A DNA stretch of 25,027 bases from Chlamydomonas sphaeroides (GCA_001662425.1 BDDC01001151.1:7349-32375), one strand, 5' to 3'. Positions 1-10,261 are shown, numbered from the stretch's first letter. The notes: generated by a model not told the origin, from the letters alone. A program made the numbers and translations.

Positions 1-69
1 CCCTCTCCCTCCCTTACCCGCCCTGCCTCCGCCTCCCCCTCTCCCTCCCCATCCCCCTGCCCTGCCCAG

Positions 70-2174
70 TTCTTCGTGGCGCTGGTGGCCTTCACCTTTG
101 CGGCGCCGCTGCTGCCGACGCTGACCGGGCAGCGCGACGACGCGGCCGCCGCGGGCGCCGTCACCGCCACGCGCGTGCAGGTGGGGGATTGGGCGGAGGG
201 CGTGTGGGTGGGTGGTCAGGTGGTTGTTAGGTGATGGGTGGTCAGGGTGTGGCTGTGTGATGGGTGGTCAGGGTGTGGGCTGTGTGCAGCGGGCGGCGTC
301 TCGCTTTTGGGGGTGGGGGCGTCCATGGCATGGCATGGCATCGCACGACCTCCCCTGACCCCGCCGCTGCCGTAACCCTGTTGCGTGCCCCCTCAGGTGG
401 CGCTGCTGAGCAGCGCTCGCGACGAGCTGCAGGTGGGGTGGCCGCACGGTACTGGGGTGCGCGGCCGCTGTCGGGGCAGCGGCCCCCAGGCGTGCTCGCA
501 CTCCCCGCCCCCTCTCCCGGGAGCGCGCAGCCGCACCCCTACTGCCGCCGGCCCCTCGCAGCCCCCTCGCCCCACCACGCCGCTCTACCGCGTCCCCCTT
601 CCCCGCTCCACCCCACCCCCCTCAGGCCAAGTTCGAGCAGCTGGCGGAGGGCAGCGACACGCGCACCCAGGCGGGCCTGCACTACCTGATGCAGGGTGGG
701 GGGGGGCCGCGGTGGGGTAATGGAGTGGGTTGGCGTTTGGGTTTCGTCGTGCCGCTCCCACCCAGCTGTTCCTGTGGCGGCGCTGCGGCAGCAGGCCGCA
801 GTGGAGGCGGTGCCCACCCGCCCCGCGGTCCGCGCAACCGGGCACAGCCCCACGCGCCTCCCCTCACTGCCGCTGCCGCCCTCCGCCCAAACGCGCCGCC
901 TCCTGCTGCTGCTCCTCCTCCTCCCCCACCTGCCCTCAACCCCCCAGAGGCGCTGCTGGTGCTGCTGCGCAACCGCGAGTGCTTTGCCTACGGCGCCGTG
1001 GACTCGGCGGCGGGGCTGGCGCCGCGCAGCGCCGAGGCAGAGGTGGAGCGCTGGAGCCTGGAGGAGCGGAGCCGCTTCAGGTGCGGCGGCAGCGGGGCTG
1101 CGGGGCTGCGGGAAGGGGGGAAGGGGGGAAGGGGGCGCGCCAATGGTGGCCAGGGGTGGGGGCGGGGTACGCCGGTGCCACTGGGTGCCGCCACTGGTGG
1201 CAGGGGGCGGCATGCGTACACATCAACTGGAAGTGACGCGCGTTTGGGCGCCATTGCTTGTGCGTTCGTGGACATTCAATTGCTTCTGTGAGGCTCGGGC
1301 TGCTTTGCGCAGGGCGCGCAACCCCGTTCGGGGCGCAGCCCGTCGCTCACCTCGGCCTGACCTGCCGTGCGCGCCTGCCCCCCCCCTCGCCGGCCTGCAG
1401 CGAGGTGACGCGCTCCAACTACAAGGGCCGCCGCGGCGCCCCCGCCGCCTCCGGCCGCCACGCGCGGCCCGGCCTCGGCCGCCCCGGCGGTCCGCTGGAC
1501 GAGCTGGTGGTGGTGACGCTGCTGGTCGCGGTGCGGGGGCAGGCGGCTGCGGGCGACGACAAGGCCAAGAAGGGCGGAGGTGCGCGTGGGGGCGGGGCGG
1601 AGATGGGCTGCGAGGGGGCACTGGCAGGGGAGGAGTGAGGGGCGCGGGGCTACGGAGGGAGGGGAGGAGCGGCGGGAGGGGCGGGGCGATGGCGGGGTCG
1701 CTGACAGCTGCGGCACCCTCGCTCCCTCGCTCCCCTCGCAGCCGGCGTGAGCGGCTGGTCGGGGCTCAAGGCCGCGCTGCAGCGGTTGGGCGCGGCGCGC
1801 GAGGAGGACGTGCTGGCGGTGGAGCTGCTGTGGACGCCCGAGGTGCGGCGGCAGGCGGCAGGCGGGGGGCGGGCGCCCGAGGTGTCGGCGGGAGTGCCGT
1901 CGTACTAAGTTGAAGTAACACGTGTGTACATGCATGAATAAACACGCGCCGGTGTGCATGTTGGGGGGCCGACAGCAGCTGCTGTGGGCTCCCGAGGTGG
2001 GGCTGGCGTGGCCGGTGGCGCCCAGGCTGGGGCGGCGCGGCTCCCCCGACCCGCGTGCCCGCCCCCGACCTGCGTGCCTCCCCGCTCCACTCCGTGCCTC
2101 CCCGCCAGGCGCCCGAGGACTCGTTCAGCCGGCAGGACCTGCTGGAGGACTACCCGCACCTGGCGCCGCTGTGA
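70..2174 (+). CDS. DUF1517 (FLAP1-like) chloroplast protein, 5'-partial
   Basis: Seven exons are visible: 70-180, 397-432, 626-695, 948-1080, 1401-1579, 1742-1842 and 2109-2174 (TGA). They join in frame to 231 residues; the N-terminus lies left of the window and bases 1-69 are the pyrimidine-rich end of an intron. The product runs from a hydrophobic stretch (FFVALVAFTFAAPLLP) through VQVALLSSARDELQ, GLHYLMQEALLVLLRN, WSLEERSRF, LDELVVVTLLVAV and AVELLWTPE to LLEDYPHLAPL at the C-terminus. That order matches the DUF1517 family as I know it. Plant members include FLAP1, a plastid membrane protein tied to proton-gradient and NPQ control in fluctuating light, and cyanobacteria have homologues. 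Which paralogue this is cannot be told. A Gly/Arg/Pro-rich insert follows the SNYKGRR segment. Exon 2 is a 36-nt micro-exon. The family call is firm; function is by homology only. Confidence 0.85.
231..283 (+). repeat. 26/27-bp tandem duplication in an intron of the DUF1517 gene
   Basis: Two adjacent copies (231-256 and 257-283) begin GTGATGGGTGGTCAGGGTGT and differ by one inserted G. They lie within the intron 181-396. Confidence 0.85.
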
Positions 2175-2222
2175 GCGGCCGCGACACGTGCGCGCCGCAG
2201 CGACCCGGGGGTCGCGGGGTGG

Positions 2223-2279
2223 TGGCGTCGTTGCGAGGAGTTGGCGTCGCTGCGAGGAGGTGGCGTCGTTGTTGGGAGA
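2223..2279 (+). repeat. 19-bp tandem repeat, three copies
   Basis: Copies at 2223-2241, 2242-2260 and 2261-2279 share TGGCGTCGTTGCGAGGAG with a few substitutions, the third being the most diverged. It lies just downstream of the DUF1517 stop codon. Confidence 0.8.
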
Positions 2280-2715
2280 CACAACTTGCTCCGCTGTGAG
2301 GGCGGTCGTGTGCGAACCCCAGCAAGCACTGTATTGTGATGCGAGGAAGCCGGGCCACAGTTTTGAGCAGCCATCGGTGGTCCTGGCGAGCTGGCGCCGC
2401 TGTTGGAGCGGTGTCCGGCCACCGCCAAGGAGCTCCAGCAAAGAAGGTGTCTGTGTGTGTCAAGGCGCTGGGGTCGGGCCGCTGCCGAGTGTGTGTGGGC
2501 GGCCTTGCAGGGTGGCGCAGCTGCGGCGGCAGGACGACCAGCTCTCTGGAGCGTCATCATGGCTCGCTGGACTGTGACTCTGTGAGGCGAGGCACGCAAG
2601 CAGCTAGCGCCGCAGACTGCAGGCCCTTGTGTGCGCGCTCCCTCAGCGTGGCAGCGGACGAGAAGCGCAGGCGTGCAATACTTATGCGTAGTACTTGCGC
2701 GTGATTTGAGCGTGT

Positions 2716-2730
2716 TGTGTGTGTGTGTGT
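2716..2730 (+). repeat. TG dinucleotide microsatellite
   Basis: A pure 15-nt TG run in the inferred 3' UTR of the DUF1517 gene. Confidence 0.9.
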
Positions 2731-3019
2731 CAGTGCGGCCAATGAATAGGGTTTGTGGCATTGGCCTCTGGCACTGTAGGACTGCTTTGTTCGCATGTCG
2801 TATGCCAACATGACGCCCACATATCGACACAAGTGCTGTGACGGAGAGCCCGGCCAAGCACGGGCCCTCTAGGCCCGGCAGCCGCGGTGCGGTTCGTTCT
2901 GGCCGGGACCGCTTGTAACATACATGGGGAGGGGGCTGGCATCGGCTCGCCAGCCGCCGTAATTCCGGAGCAGCGCCGCCGCATGCGCTCATGTGCTCCA
3001 GGGCCGACCAGCTGCCCAC

Positions 3020-3906
3020 TTACACCCGAGCGCCAGCCCTGCCGCCGCCACCCATCCAGGCGGAACCGCGGCAACGACAGCAACACAGCACCGCTTGCCC
3101 ACGACAAGCGTTTAGCTACGCAGGATGAAAAGCTATGCATAATCAATTGCTACAGATGGCTAGGCATGATGAAGAGCTAGGCACACTGTGGCGAGGCAAC
3201 ACGTGCGCCACAGCAAAGGGCACGAAGGGGAAGGAGGAAGAGAGCGCGGCGCCGCCGCGACGGCCAAAGATCGCGACCACACCACCACCAGCACCGCACC
3301 CGACCAGGGCCCCAACCCTATAAACAACTAGACCACAGACGACGGCCAGACCGGTATGCAGCCTCGTGACAGGGCCGCTCCCGGCAGTGCAGCGCGGCGC
3401 GGCGCAGAGCATCATAATGGCACGAGGCAGGCAGGCAACTGCAAGGCAGGTTTTGGGTAAGCGGCACGCAGCAGTGCGGTTGTGGACTGTGGAGCAGATG
3501 AATGGCCGCGCAATGGCGGCGACACGGCTATCTATGCGGCGGGCATGCCCCGCCGCAACTATCTCGTCCAGCGCAAATCAGCTAACACGCGTGCAACCGG
3601 TATCCTCAATCCTAGCAACACACAGCTCCAATGGTATCAACTCACTAGGGCGGGACATGAGAGCAGCGGGCTCTTGGGCCCATCGCCAGCTAGCTGGCTC
3701 TGGTTGGGTTTCACAATCTGACCGCCACCCGACCGCCACCCGTCAAACAGTGGCGGAGGTGTCACATGTTCGCCACGGCAGCATCAGCAGTGCGCAACAT
3801 TGGCGCCAGCCCACATCACGCCACACGTCACCACCCCCCTCTCTCTGTCTGTCGGGCAACGGTTGTCTGCATCCTCATCCTCAGCAGCGGCCGCATGCGG
3901 AGCGCC
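3020..3906 (-). other. 3' UTR of secreted Pro-rich family member 1
   Basis: On the minus strand the first TGTAA after the stop reads as TTACA at 3020-3024, giving a 3' UTR of about 885 nt. The DUF1517 gene ends at its own TGTAA about 100 bp away, so the two genes converge. A TATAAA lies at 3319-3324 on the plus strand, but no convincing gene follows it. Base composition is less GC-rich than in the flanking exons. Confidence 0.45.
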
Positions 3907-5406
3907 TCACGCCGAGCGCAGCCGCCTGCCGCTGACTGAGCGCCGTGCCGCCGGCGGGCGGCGCAGGACCAGCAGCCGCCCCCACCCGGCGCCGCTACCC
4001 ACACCCGCCTGGCTCCCGAACAGCCGCCTCGGCGGCGGCCGCGGCGCGTCCGCTGCTGCGGCGATGGCAAAGCGAGCGGGGCACGGCGGCAGAGGTTATG
4101 CCCGGGCAGGGCTGCAGGTGCAGGGCAGGGCGCGAGCGCGCAGAGGGGCCGTAGGCTCTGGTCAGCCAGGGGGCCGGACCCGTGGGACCTGCCCCGTTCC
4201 TCGACAGAGTAGGCGCCTGCACGTGAGCCCCCCGGGCTGCATATGCGTAACAATGGACGCCCGGTAGGGGCCGGGGCCCCTGTCGTTGCCTGCACGCCGG
4301 GACGCTCACCTGGGGGTGGCGGGGGCGAGCCCCCCGCCGGGAGCTGCGGCGCCGGCCTGGGCTCCGCAGGCTGCTGCTCCTGCTCGGGGGCCGGCCGCGG
4401 CTGCGGCCCGGGCGACGGCTGCTGCGGCGCGGACCCCGAGGGCTGCGGCTCGGCGGTGGATTGGCTTGGCGGCTGCGCTGCAAGCGGCGGCGGAGCCGCG
4501 GGCGGGGGCGGGGAGCTTGGCGGCAAAGGACTAGGGGCCTCTGGGCTTGGCGGCTGCAGGCTTGGCGGCTGTGGGCTTGGTGGCTGTGGGCTTGGCGGCG
4601 ACGGGCTTGGCGGCTCCGGTACCGGCGACGGCGGAGGCCCCCGCGCCTCGCCCGTCCCCGAGTCCGTGCCGACCGCACCACCAGTGGCGGCGGCAGGCGA
4701 CACCGGGCTGGGCGGGCGCGTGGGCGTCCAGGGCGGGCAGCGCCGGCCGCGGCAGGGCGGCGACGGCGGCGCCAGCGGCTGCATGGGCGGCGGCTTGTAT
4801 TCCTCGTAGTAGTCCACCCCATCGGGCGGCTGCGCGGGTTGGGCGGTGAGAGGCCAGCGGACAGGTGTTGGCAGGCGCGCAGCGTGCGGCGAGGGAGGGG
4901 GCTGCTTGCTGCAGTGTCGGGTCATGTGGGTCATGTGGGTCGGCCCGCGCCCGCGTGTCCTGCGCCCATGCGTGCTGCCGGCGCGAAGGCGGGCCGGACC
5001 CACCGGCCAGCTCAGGGGCGGCGAGGTGCGGCGGGGCGGGTAGTCGGGTTGGATGGGTGGGGGCGCGCCCTCTGGGTCCCCTCCGCCACCAGTTTGTAGG
5101 TCGTAGGGCGGCGGCTGCGAGCGCGGGTCAGGCGCGGGTGGGCGTGTTTCAAGGCGGTGTGGAAGACCTGGTGCCGCAGCCAAAGAAAGTTGCGGGGGCT
5201 CAGATGGCTGGCTGCTGTTGTTCCGGCTGGGTGACAGGCGCACCAGGCCTGACCTCGTATTCTGGGGGCGGGGGCGGCCGTGATCGTCGTGTGGGTCGCT
5301 CGGGTTTGTCGGGGGGTTTGCTGGCGCGCCCCGCGCATGCGCCCGGCAGGCACGATGTTGTCGCAAGACCCACGAACGCCAACAGCATCCAGCGTGGGAT
5401 GGTCAT
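3907..5406 (-). CDS. Secreted Pro-rich Tyr/acidic protein, family member 1
   Basis: Four exons on the minus strand: 5406-5254, 5114-5004, 4829-4310 and 4055-3907 (TGA), with intron phases 0, 0 and 1, giving 310 residues. The start was chosen because it opens a clear signal peptide (MTIPRWMLLAFVGLATTSC, likely cleaved near GACA/G). Exons 1-3 carry PPPPPEYE, PPPYDLQ and DYYEEYKPPP, followed by a long Ser-Pro tract of SPQPP units. The last exon gives RPPPRRLF and then a basic tail ending VLRRPPAARR. The exon plan, the phase-1 last intron and the PPPRR motif match the three other members nearby. The composition fits a hydroxyproline-rich extracellular glycoprotein, as in algal walls; that is inference. 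The second intron (5003-4830) stays open in frame, so exons 2 and 3 could be read as one. No catalytic domain is seen. Confidence 0.75.
4543..4617 (-). repeat. 15-bp coding minisatellite (Ser-Pro repeat)
   Basis: Five 15-bp units (plus-strand form GGGCTTGGCGGCTGT) lie in exon 3 of member 1 and encode PPSPQ-type pentapeptides. The unit is a whole number of codons, so copy-number change would lengthen or shorten the protein without a frameshift. Confidence 0.85.
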
Positions 5407-5989
5407 GCTTGAATGTGTTGGTAGAGAGGTGTCTTGCGCTGCGGGCAGAGGCAAGGCGCATGGTCCTGGTGCGGTACTACAAGCCGGGGGCGCTCGGCAG
5501 CTCCAGCGGCACCTGACCAGAAGCCAGGTAGCGGCTACAGCGTACCGCCCAGCCAAGTGGAGCCTAGCTGCACTGACCAAATGTTCGTGGTCACTGCGAG
5601 GTCGCTGCGGTGGTGCCTCAGTTGACTAGGAACGTCGCTCACCGCTGGCTGGCGACCAGTGACGCCAGGGTTGACAACGGCCGCTTTCAGTCGCACCCAG
5701 TTCCGAGGTTGCAAAGGGCGTCAAGATAATGCGTGCAAAGTCAGGCGAGACGAGCAGTCGTCAAAGCTGTCGCCAGCAGCTGTCGCGCGACGGATTTGTC
5801 GCGCTGTAGCCTCCTTGTCCGCGCGCACTGCCGCGCCAACATGTATACATACGTGGATACTGCGCGAGCAAGATGACCTAGGTGGTTGCCGTACACCGGC
5901 ATAATTACAACGCGCTGCCGATTGTCGGGCACGGCCGGGCTGCGCACAGCCCTGCACGGCCCAGGAACTAGGCAGTGGGCCGTGATGCG
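5407..5989. other. Intergenic: upstream region of member 1
   Basis: No gene is supported on either strand. This should contain the promoter and 5' UTR of member 1, which is transcribed leftward, but no clear TATA box or repeat was seen. Confidence 0.4.
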
Positions 5990-6840
5990 TTACATGACTC
6001 CACTCCGTGTATGACGGGGTGGTTCATCCCTAGGGACGCTCTACCGCAACCCGGCCAGACACGGACCCGCCCAAAGCGGCCTCAGCGGCAGACCCTGCCT
6101 GCCAAAAGTACGAGCAATATGCTCGGTTGAGTCACTGAGCTAACCCGGGCCAGGCGCGGCTCGCTGTCGGTTGCAAACCAGCAGTACCAACCAGGTGTCT
6201 CCCCTGGTACCGGCCGGCAGAGGCAGCGCTCTGAGAACAAACAGCTGCACCACCATAGCTTGCCACGGCCTGCGCGCCTGCCCCTGCAACCCATGTGTGC
6301 GGCCGGCAAGGAAAGGCAAGGTCAGCGCCCGTGAACGTCTGCAACACCATAGCTTGCCACTCGGGGAGACTGCCCCCTGCAACCCATCACAGCACCACAC
6401 ACCTGCACACCTGCCTTGATTGAACGGAGGGGCCACCTGCTCGCATCGCCTATCACCGCCTTCACTAGCGTATGCTGCGGCTGCCAATACGGTATCGCCG
6501 CCCACGCATCTTCACTACATAGTGACCACCACCACCAGGACCATGACTAGCTACAAGATTCATGACCACCAATACATGGTGTGGACCGGCACTCAAGCGC
6601 GCGCCGCGCACACGAAGAGTAGAAAGTTATCAGGGAAGAAGAAGAACCCTGGAAGCAACCATCCGCCCCGGCCCCGGCCCTGACGCTCACTGAACCCAGG
6701 AGCCCCCCTGCGCCGCTCCCTGCTGGGCAGCACGGCGCCAAGCCAGCGCCGCACACCGCCCCTGCGCGGCTGCAGTGCGGCTGCAGTGCCGAGCCTCTGG
6801 CCGCGGTGCTGCACAAGGCACAGCACCTGCAGCGCACCGC
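5990..6840 (-). other. 3' UTR of secreted Pro-rich family member 2
   Basis: The first minus-strand TGTAA after the stop reads as TTACA at 5990-5994, giving a 3' UTR of about 850 nt; another lies at 5905-5909. A 16-bp direct repeat sits inside it. Confidence 0.45.
6251..6360. repeat. Direct repeat pair, about 94 bp apart
   Basis: CACCATAGCTTGCCAC occurs at 6251-6266 and 6345-6360. Both copies are followed at similar spacing by CCTGCAACCCAT, so the duplicated unit is longer than the perfect core. It lies in the inferred 3' UTR of member 2. Confidence 0.75.
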
Positions 6841-8499
6841 TCACCGCTGCCGTTTGGAGGGCGGCGGGCGGCGCAGGCGCAACTTGGTGAACCTCCGCGG
6901 CGGAGGATGAAGTGCTGCTGCTGGGGAGGCAGGGGTTGGCGGCCACGGGGAACAGCAGCACGGGCGCGAGCCCGCTCAGCGGCTGGGCAACGACGCAGGC
7001 ACTGCTGGTCACGCGCTGCGCAGGACCCCGATGCAAAGCCACATGGCAGCCGCACATCCGTACGCGCATTCATATAGCCGTACCTCGCGGCGGCGGGGAG
7101 CTCAACCGCTGGAACATGGGCAGCTCCGGTGGCGACTGCGGCGCGTCGTCCTCCTCCTCCTCGGAGCGCGGCCCCTGGCCCTCTGCAGGGTGGCGAGGGG
7201 CGGAGGGCAGGTGGCTCACGAGGGTCCGTGCGGAGCTGCGGCGTTTGGATGCATGCCTGGTCGTACAGCGCCTCGAGCTTCGCAGCGACCTCAACTTGCA
7301 GGAGCTGCACCTTGCATGGCGGCGGTGCTGCCGCGTACGTTGCGTTGACGCGATACCGCACCCCGCCCCGCAAGGGTCTCGGCACAGAGCCTTCGGGAAC
7401 GCAAAATGGCACCCGTGCCGCCCAGCCGGCAGTGCGGCGGCTCATGACACCACCGGTTGCGGATGAGGTGAGGAGGCTTCCGAGCCAGGGAGGATGCCCG
7501 CAGGCAGCACCCTGGCGCTGGCCCGCTGCGGCAGCAGCCCATGGTGCCCCCTGCCACGCCACCTCGTCAGTCCGTGGGCCACCTCGTCAGTCCGTGGGCA
7601 GAGGCGCAACAGCGAGCGCACGCCGCGGCGCTGGCTCCGCGGCTCTCACCCTCAGTCGGTGGGGCGGCGGGAGGCCGTGGAGGCGGCTTGGCAGGAGGCT
7701 GCGGCAGGCGGGGCCAGGGGGCGGCGACGGCACGGCGGGTCAGCACGTGGCGGCTCGAAGGTGAGGATGGCCCTGGGCTCGCAGGCCGCCGCAGCGAAGG
7801 GATGGCGCCGGTGGCGAGGAAGAGCCCGACAAGGTGAAGCGAGCCTCTGGTGAGTCAGTCGTGGCTTGTCAGCTCACCTTTGAGTAGGCACTCGGTGGCG
7901 GACTGCTTACAAGGGGTGGCGGCGCTGTGGAAGGTGGGTGGGGGCATATCATGGCGGGTGTTGTGGTGCGGGTGGGGGGTTAACAAGCAGCGAACATAGT
8001 AAGAGAGAAGCCACACATGGGTAGGGGGCCGCAGCAGGAGGGCCTGGCGGCAAGCGCCCCCTTGGGTTTATCCGCGACGAGCCGCGTTGCTGTTGCATGC
8101 CTTGGGACGGCCCCACGGGGTGGCCTCGCGCCCGGGCCTGACGAGCCCGGCACGCACCTTGATACTCGTAATCTTCGTAATCGTAGTCGTAGTCATAATC
8201 ATAGTCCACGGTCGGCGGGGCGTCGTTGGGCGTCTAATGGAACAGGGTCGGGAAACGTGCGGTTGGGGTTCGTGTGTGTATGGCCGCCCGCCTTGTCCTG
8301 CACATCATATGCTTTATTGATTGGAAAGCCAGGCTGCAATGTCATCAGCTGTGCTGGCACGCGGGCAGTTCCAAGCTTAGCGAAGCCATTTATCCGCTGT
8401 ATTGGTTCGCTAGCTTGCTCTCACATGCCATGTTAATTGACGCCCTGCCACTGCTTGCGCGACAAGTATGACCCCAAGCGCGCAGAGAACACGCGCCAT
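6841..8499 (-). CDS. Secreted Pro-rich Tyr/acidic protein, family member 2
   Basis: The best minus-strand model has six exons: 8499-8425, 8233-8158, 7924-7878, 7698-7650, 7182-7084 and 6920-6841 (TGA). Intron phases are 0, 1, 0, 1 and 1, giving 141 residues. Exon 1 is a compact signal peptide (MARVLCALGVILVAQAVAG), and GTGAGA follows it in phase 0. Exon 2 is almost pure Asp/Tyr/Glu (VDYDYDYDYDYEDYEYQ). Exons 3 and 4 are Pro-rich (APPPLVSSPPPS, PPAKPPPRPP). Exon 5 is acidic (SEEEEDDAPQSPPELP) and ends PPPR at a GTACGG donor like those of members 3 and 4. The last exon encodes HPPPRRF, then KLRLRRPPPSKRQR. Exons 1, 2, 5 and 6 are the best supported; exons 3 and 4 depend on phase and composition. 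An extra exon between 7190 and 7440 is possible. Role inferred as an extracellular-matrix protein. Confidence 0.62.
7561..7600. repeat. 20-bp tandem duplication
   Basis: Two adjacent copies of ACCTCGTCAGTCCGTGGGC plus one variable base (7561-7580, 7581-7600). They lie in the inferred intron 4 of member 2. Confidence 0.9.
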
Positions 8500-8649
8500 C
8501 GTCGAGACGTCGACGGCTAGCTGTCCACGACTTTCTAGGGGCTCCAGAAATTATGGGCAGAAGACAAAAGGTAGGTCGATGTGCACGGCAATTGAGGACG
8601 CAACAGAGTGAAGTCGAGGTGGACAGCTGCGCCTCGGCTTGTGTTCTAG

Positions 8650-8743
8650 CGCCACCGAGCGCATCAAGTCGGTGGAGGATATCGAGCAGTTCAAGGTCGG
8701 AGACTTCTATTTCGAGGTCAGCGGGTTACTACATGATGAGTAA
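8650..8743 (+). pseudogene. Orphan exon-like segment, unknown origin
   Basis: After a TTCTAG acceptor-like site, 8651-8743 reads as 30 codons and a TAA stop, including the peptides ERIKSVEDIEQF and KVGDFYFEVSG. The mix of charged and hydrophobic residues is like a globular protein, unlike the Ala/Arg/Pro-biased chance frames nearby. A GTCAGC donor-like site at 8716 would make it an internal exon instead. No start codon or partner exon was found. It may be a gene fragment, a captured exon or chance; I do not recognise the peptide. Confidence 0.28.
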
Positions 8744-8871
8744 AAACAGGCGGTAGCTGGCCGGCACCGGCCCAAACCCAAATGTTCCCCTCTGACCCGC
8801 CAAATCTACTCGCCCCCGCTCCCCCAGCTTCTCCCGCTTCCCTGCTGCCCCCGCTGCCCACTCCCGGCTTC

Positions 8872-8930
8872 CCGCGCTCCCCGCGCTCCCCCCCCCCGCG
8901 CTCCCCGCGCTCCACGCGCTCCCCGCATTC
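8872..8930 (+). repeat. Degenerate CGCGCTCCCC tandem repeat
   Basis: About six imperfect copies of a 9-10-bp CGCGCTCC(C) unit, with a C-homopolymer interruption, in the divergent intergenic region. Confidence 0.65.
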
Positions 8931-9950
8931 AGCACCCAGAATTGATGCTCATCAAACCTGTCCCAGATGCGCATGGGTGCATGGCTCGCCCCCAGAAGAG
9001 GCCACCCAGACCAGACGAACACCGTCGGTCATTATGCAGTTGTAGTTGAGACTATTAAAGGGTTCTAGGGCACATCGAATCTCCGTGCCTGCCCTCACCC
9101 CACGGACCGGACCTAGCCGCCCGGTCTGCCTGAAACGGCAGGACAACCGCACTCCGCCCAACAGCCGCCAAAACCAGCAATTGGCGCTCTGTCCTCCATT
9201 CCGCGGCAGTCAACCACCGCAGGAAAGGCGCCTATGGAGGCTATGGGGTTGCTGGCTTAACACGGCTCGTGCCGCCGAGATGCGCTGGCAGAGCCATGGG
9301 GATGGAGGTGTCCCCTAAGAGTGCGGCGCCCGGCGGGCAGTCAGCACTCGGGACCGTGCTGTGCCAAGGACGCGTAGTGTCATGACACCGTGACGCTGTC
9401 ACACTTAACGTGCTCCTTTCGGAGAGCCTCACTGCACGCACTGCTGCCACCACTGCCGACAGGGAGCGAAGTGGCAATCGATATGCGGTGGAAAAGTAAA
9501 GCGAAGCCAGGGGTACAGCTGTGGTGGCTGCAGCTTTGCAATGGGTTGGGGCCTTTTGTTAGCACGTCCTCCTGCGCTACGTTAATGATAAACTATAACG
9601 TTAAGTGGCCCCTCGCAGTGCACACCCCTCACAACAATGGATAGCAAGCGGGTGGGGGTTTGGGGAGGGGTTGATGGGCCTGGGCCTGGGGAACGATGTC
9701 AGTACGGGATAAATTGTAGCTGCGGGCGGTGGAGTGGTGGGCGGGGAGGGGTGTGGGTGCGACGGGGCGTGTGCATTTCATGCGTGCCCGAACTCGGGGC
9801 ATAACGTATCCACCGCGTTAAATGCAGTTATACATAGCAGTGCTGGGTGTGCAGCGGTTCAACTTTCCGCGCCACCTTGGCTGCAACGCCTGGCGCCTTG
9901 CGCCTTGTGCAGAATTCGCCAGCCAGCTACCCCGCAGGCGCACCGCCGCC

Positions 9951-9967
9951 CCTTGCCCAGGTGCGCA
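9951..9967 (+). promoter_or_regulatory. Shared upstream block, member 3 copy
   Basis: The 17-nt sequence CCTTGCCCAGGTGCGCA occurs 311 nt before the start codon of member 3 and, identically, 330 nt before that of member 4 (12787-12803). It may be a conserved promoter element or just the best-preserved part of the duplicated flank. Confidence 0.4.
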
Positions 9968-10261
9968 TCTTGGCTAAACGATAAGCATGCTTCGTTATTA
10001 TGCAGCGCTGAGCTGGTACTGAAGCTTTCGGCTCATCGCCGTCGCACTCGCTTTAGGGCTCGTACCTATCGCGACAGCGCCCAGGCATTGCTGATGTTTA
10101 GGTGGCTCCTATTGTCCATGCGCAAGAGTCAGAAAGCTCAAAAAACAGTGCAACACTCCCTTACATTGCCCTGTTGCAACGACCGCAGGTTGAACGGGTA
10201 GCCTGCGTGCAACTCCAGCTGCGTGCTCGCCATCATCGACGGTCACACCTGGGCGCGTACC

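Larger units (their letters stand above)
2175..2918 (+). other. 3' UTR of the DUF1517 gene with TGTAA signal
   Basis: No coding pattern is seen after the stop. The first TGTAA on this strand is at 2914-2918, giving a 3' UTR of about 740 nt. It holds a 19-bp tandem repeat (2223-2279) and a TG run (2716-2730). Confidence 0.55.
8500..10261. other. Divergent intergenic region between members 2 and 3
   Basis: About 1.76 kb separates the start codons of the leftward and rightward gene pairs. It holds an isolated exon-like segment at 8650-8743, a short CGCGCTCCCC-type repeat near 8872-8930, and a block at 9951-9967 shared with the upstream region of member 4. The right part is less GC-rich. No complete gene is supported. 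Confidence 0.5.

Noticed and set aside
696..1913. A 405-codon open frame across the DUF1517 gene
   Set aside because: It runs through five splice sites and encodes Gly/Arg/Pro-rich sequence with no family resemblance; the spliced frame explains the region.
3366..3935. A 189-codon plus-strand open frame downstream of a TATAAA
   Set aside because: It overlaps the 3' UTR and last exon of member 1 on the other strand, has low-complexity composition, no recognisable motif and no conserved splice structure.
6687..7562. A 291-codon minus-strand open frame
   Set aside because: It is out of frame with the phase-consistent exons of member 2 and lacks a start context or signal. Only a part of it (7190-7440) is kept as a possible extra exon.
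8782..9045. Ser/Pro/Arg-rich frame as a fifth family member
   Set aside because: It comes from a simple CGCGCTCCCC repeat and has no signal peptide, Tyr/Asp cluster or PPPRR exon.
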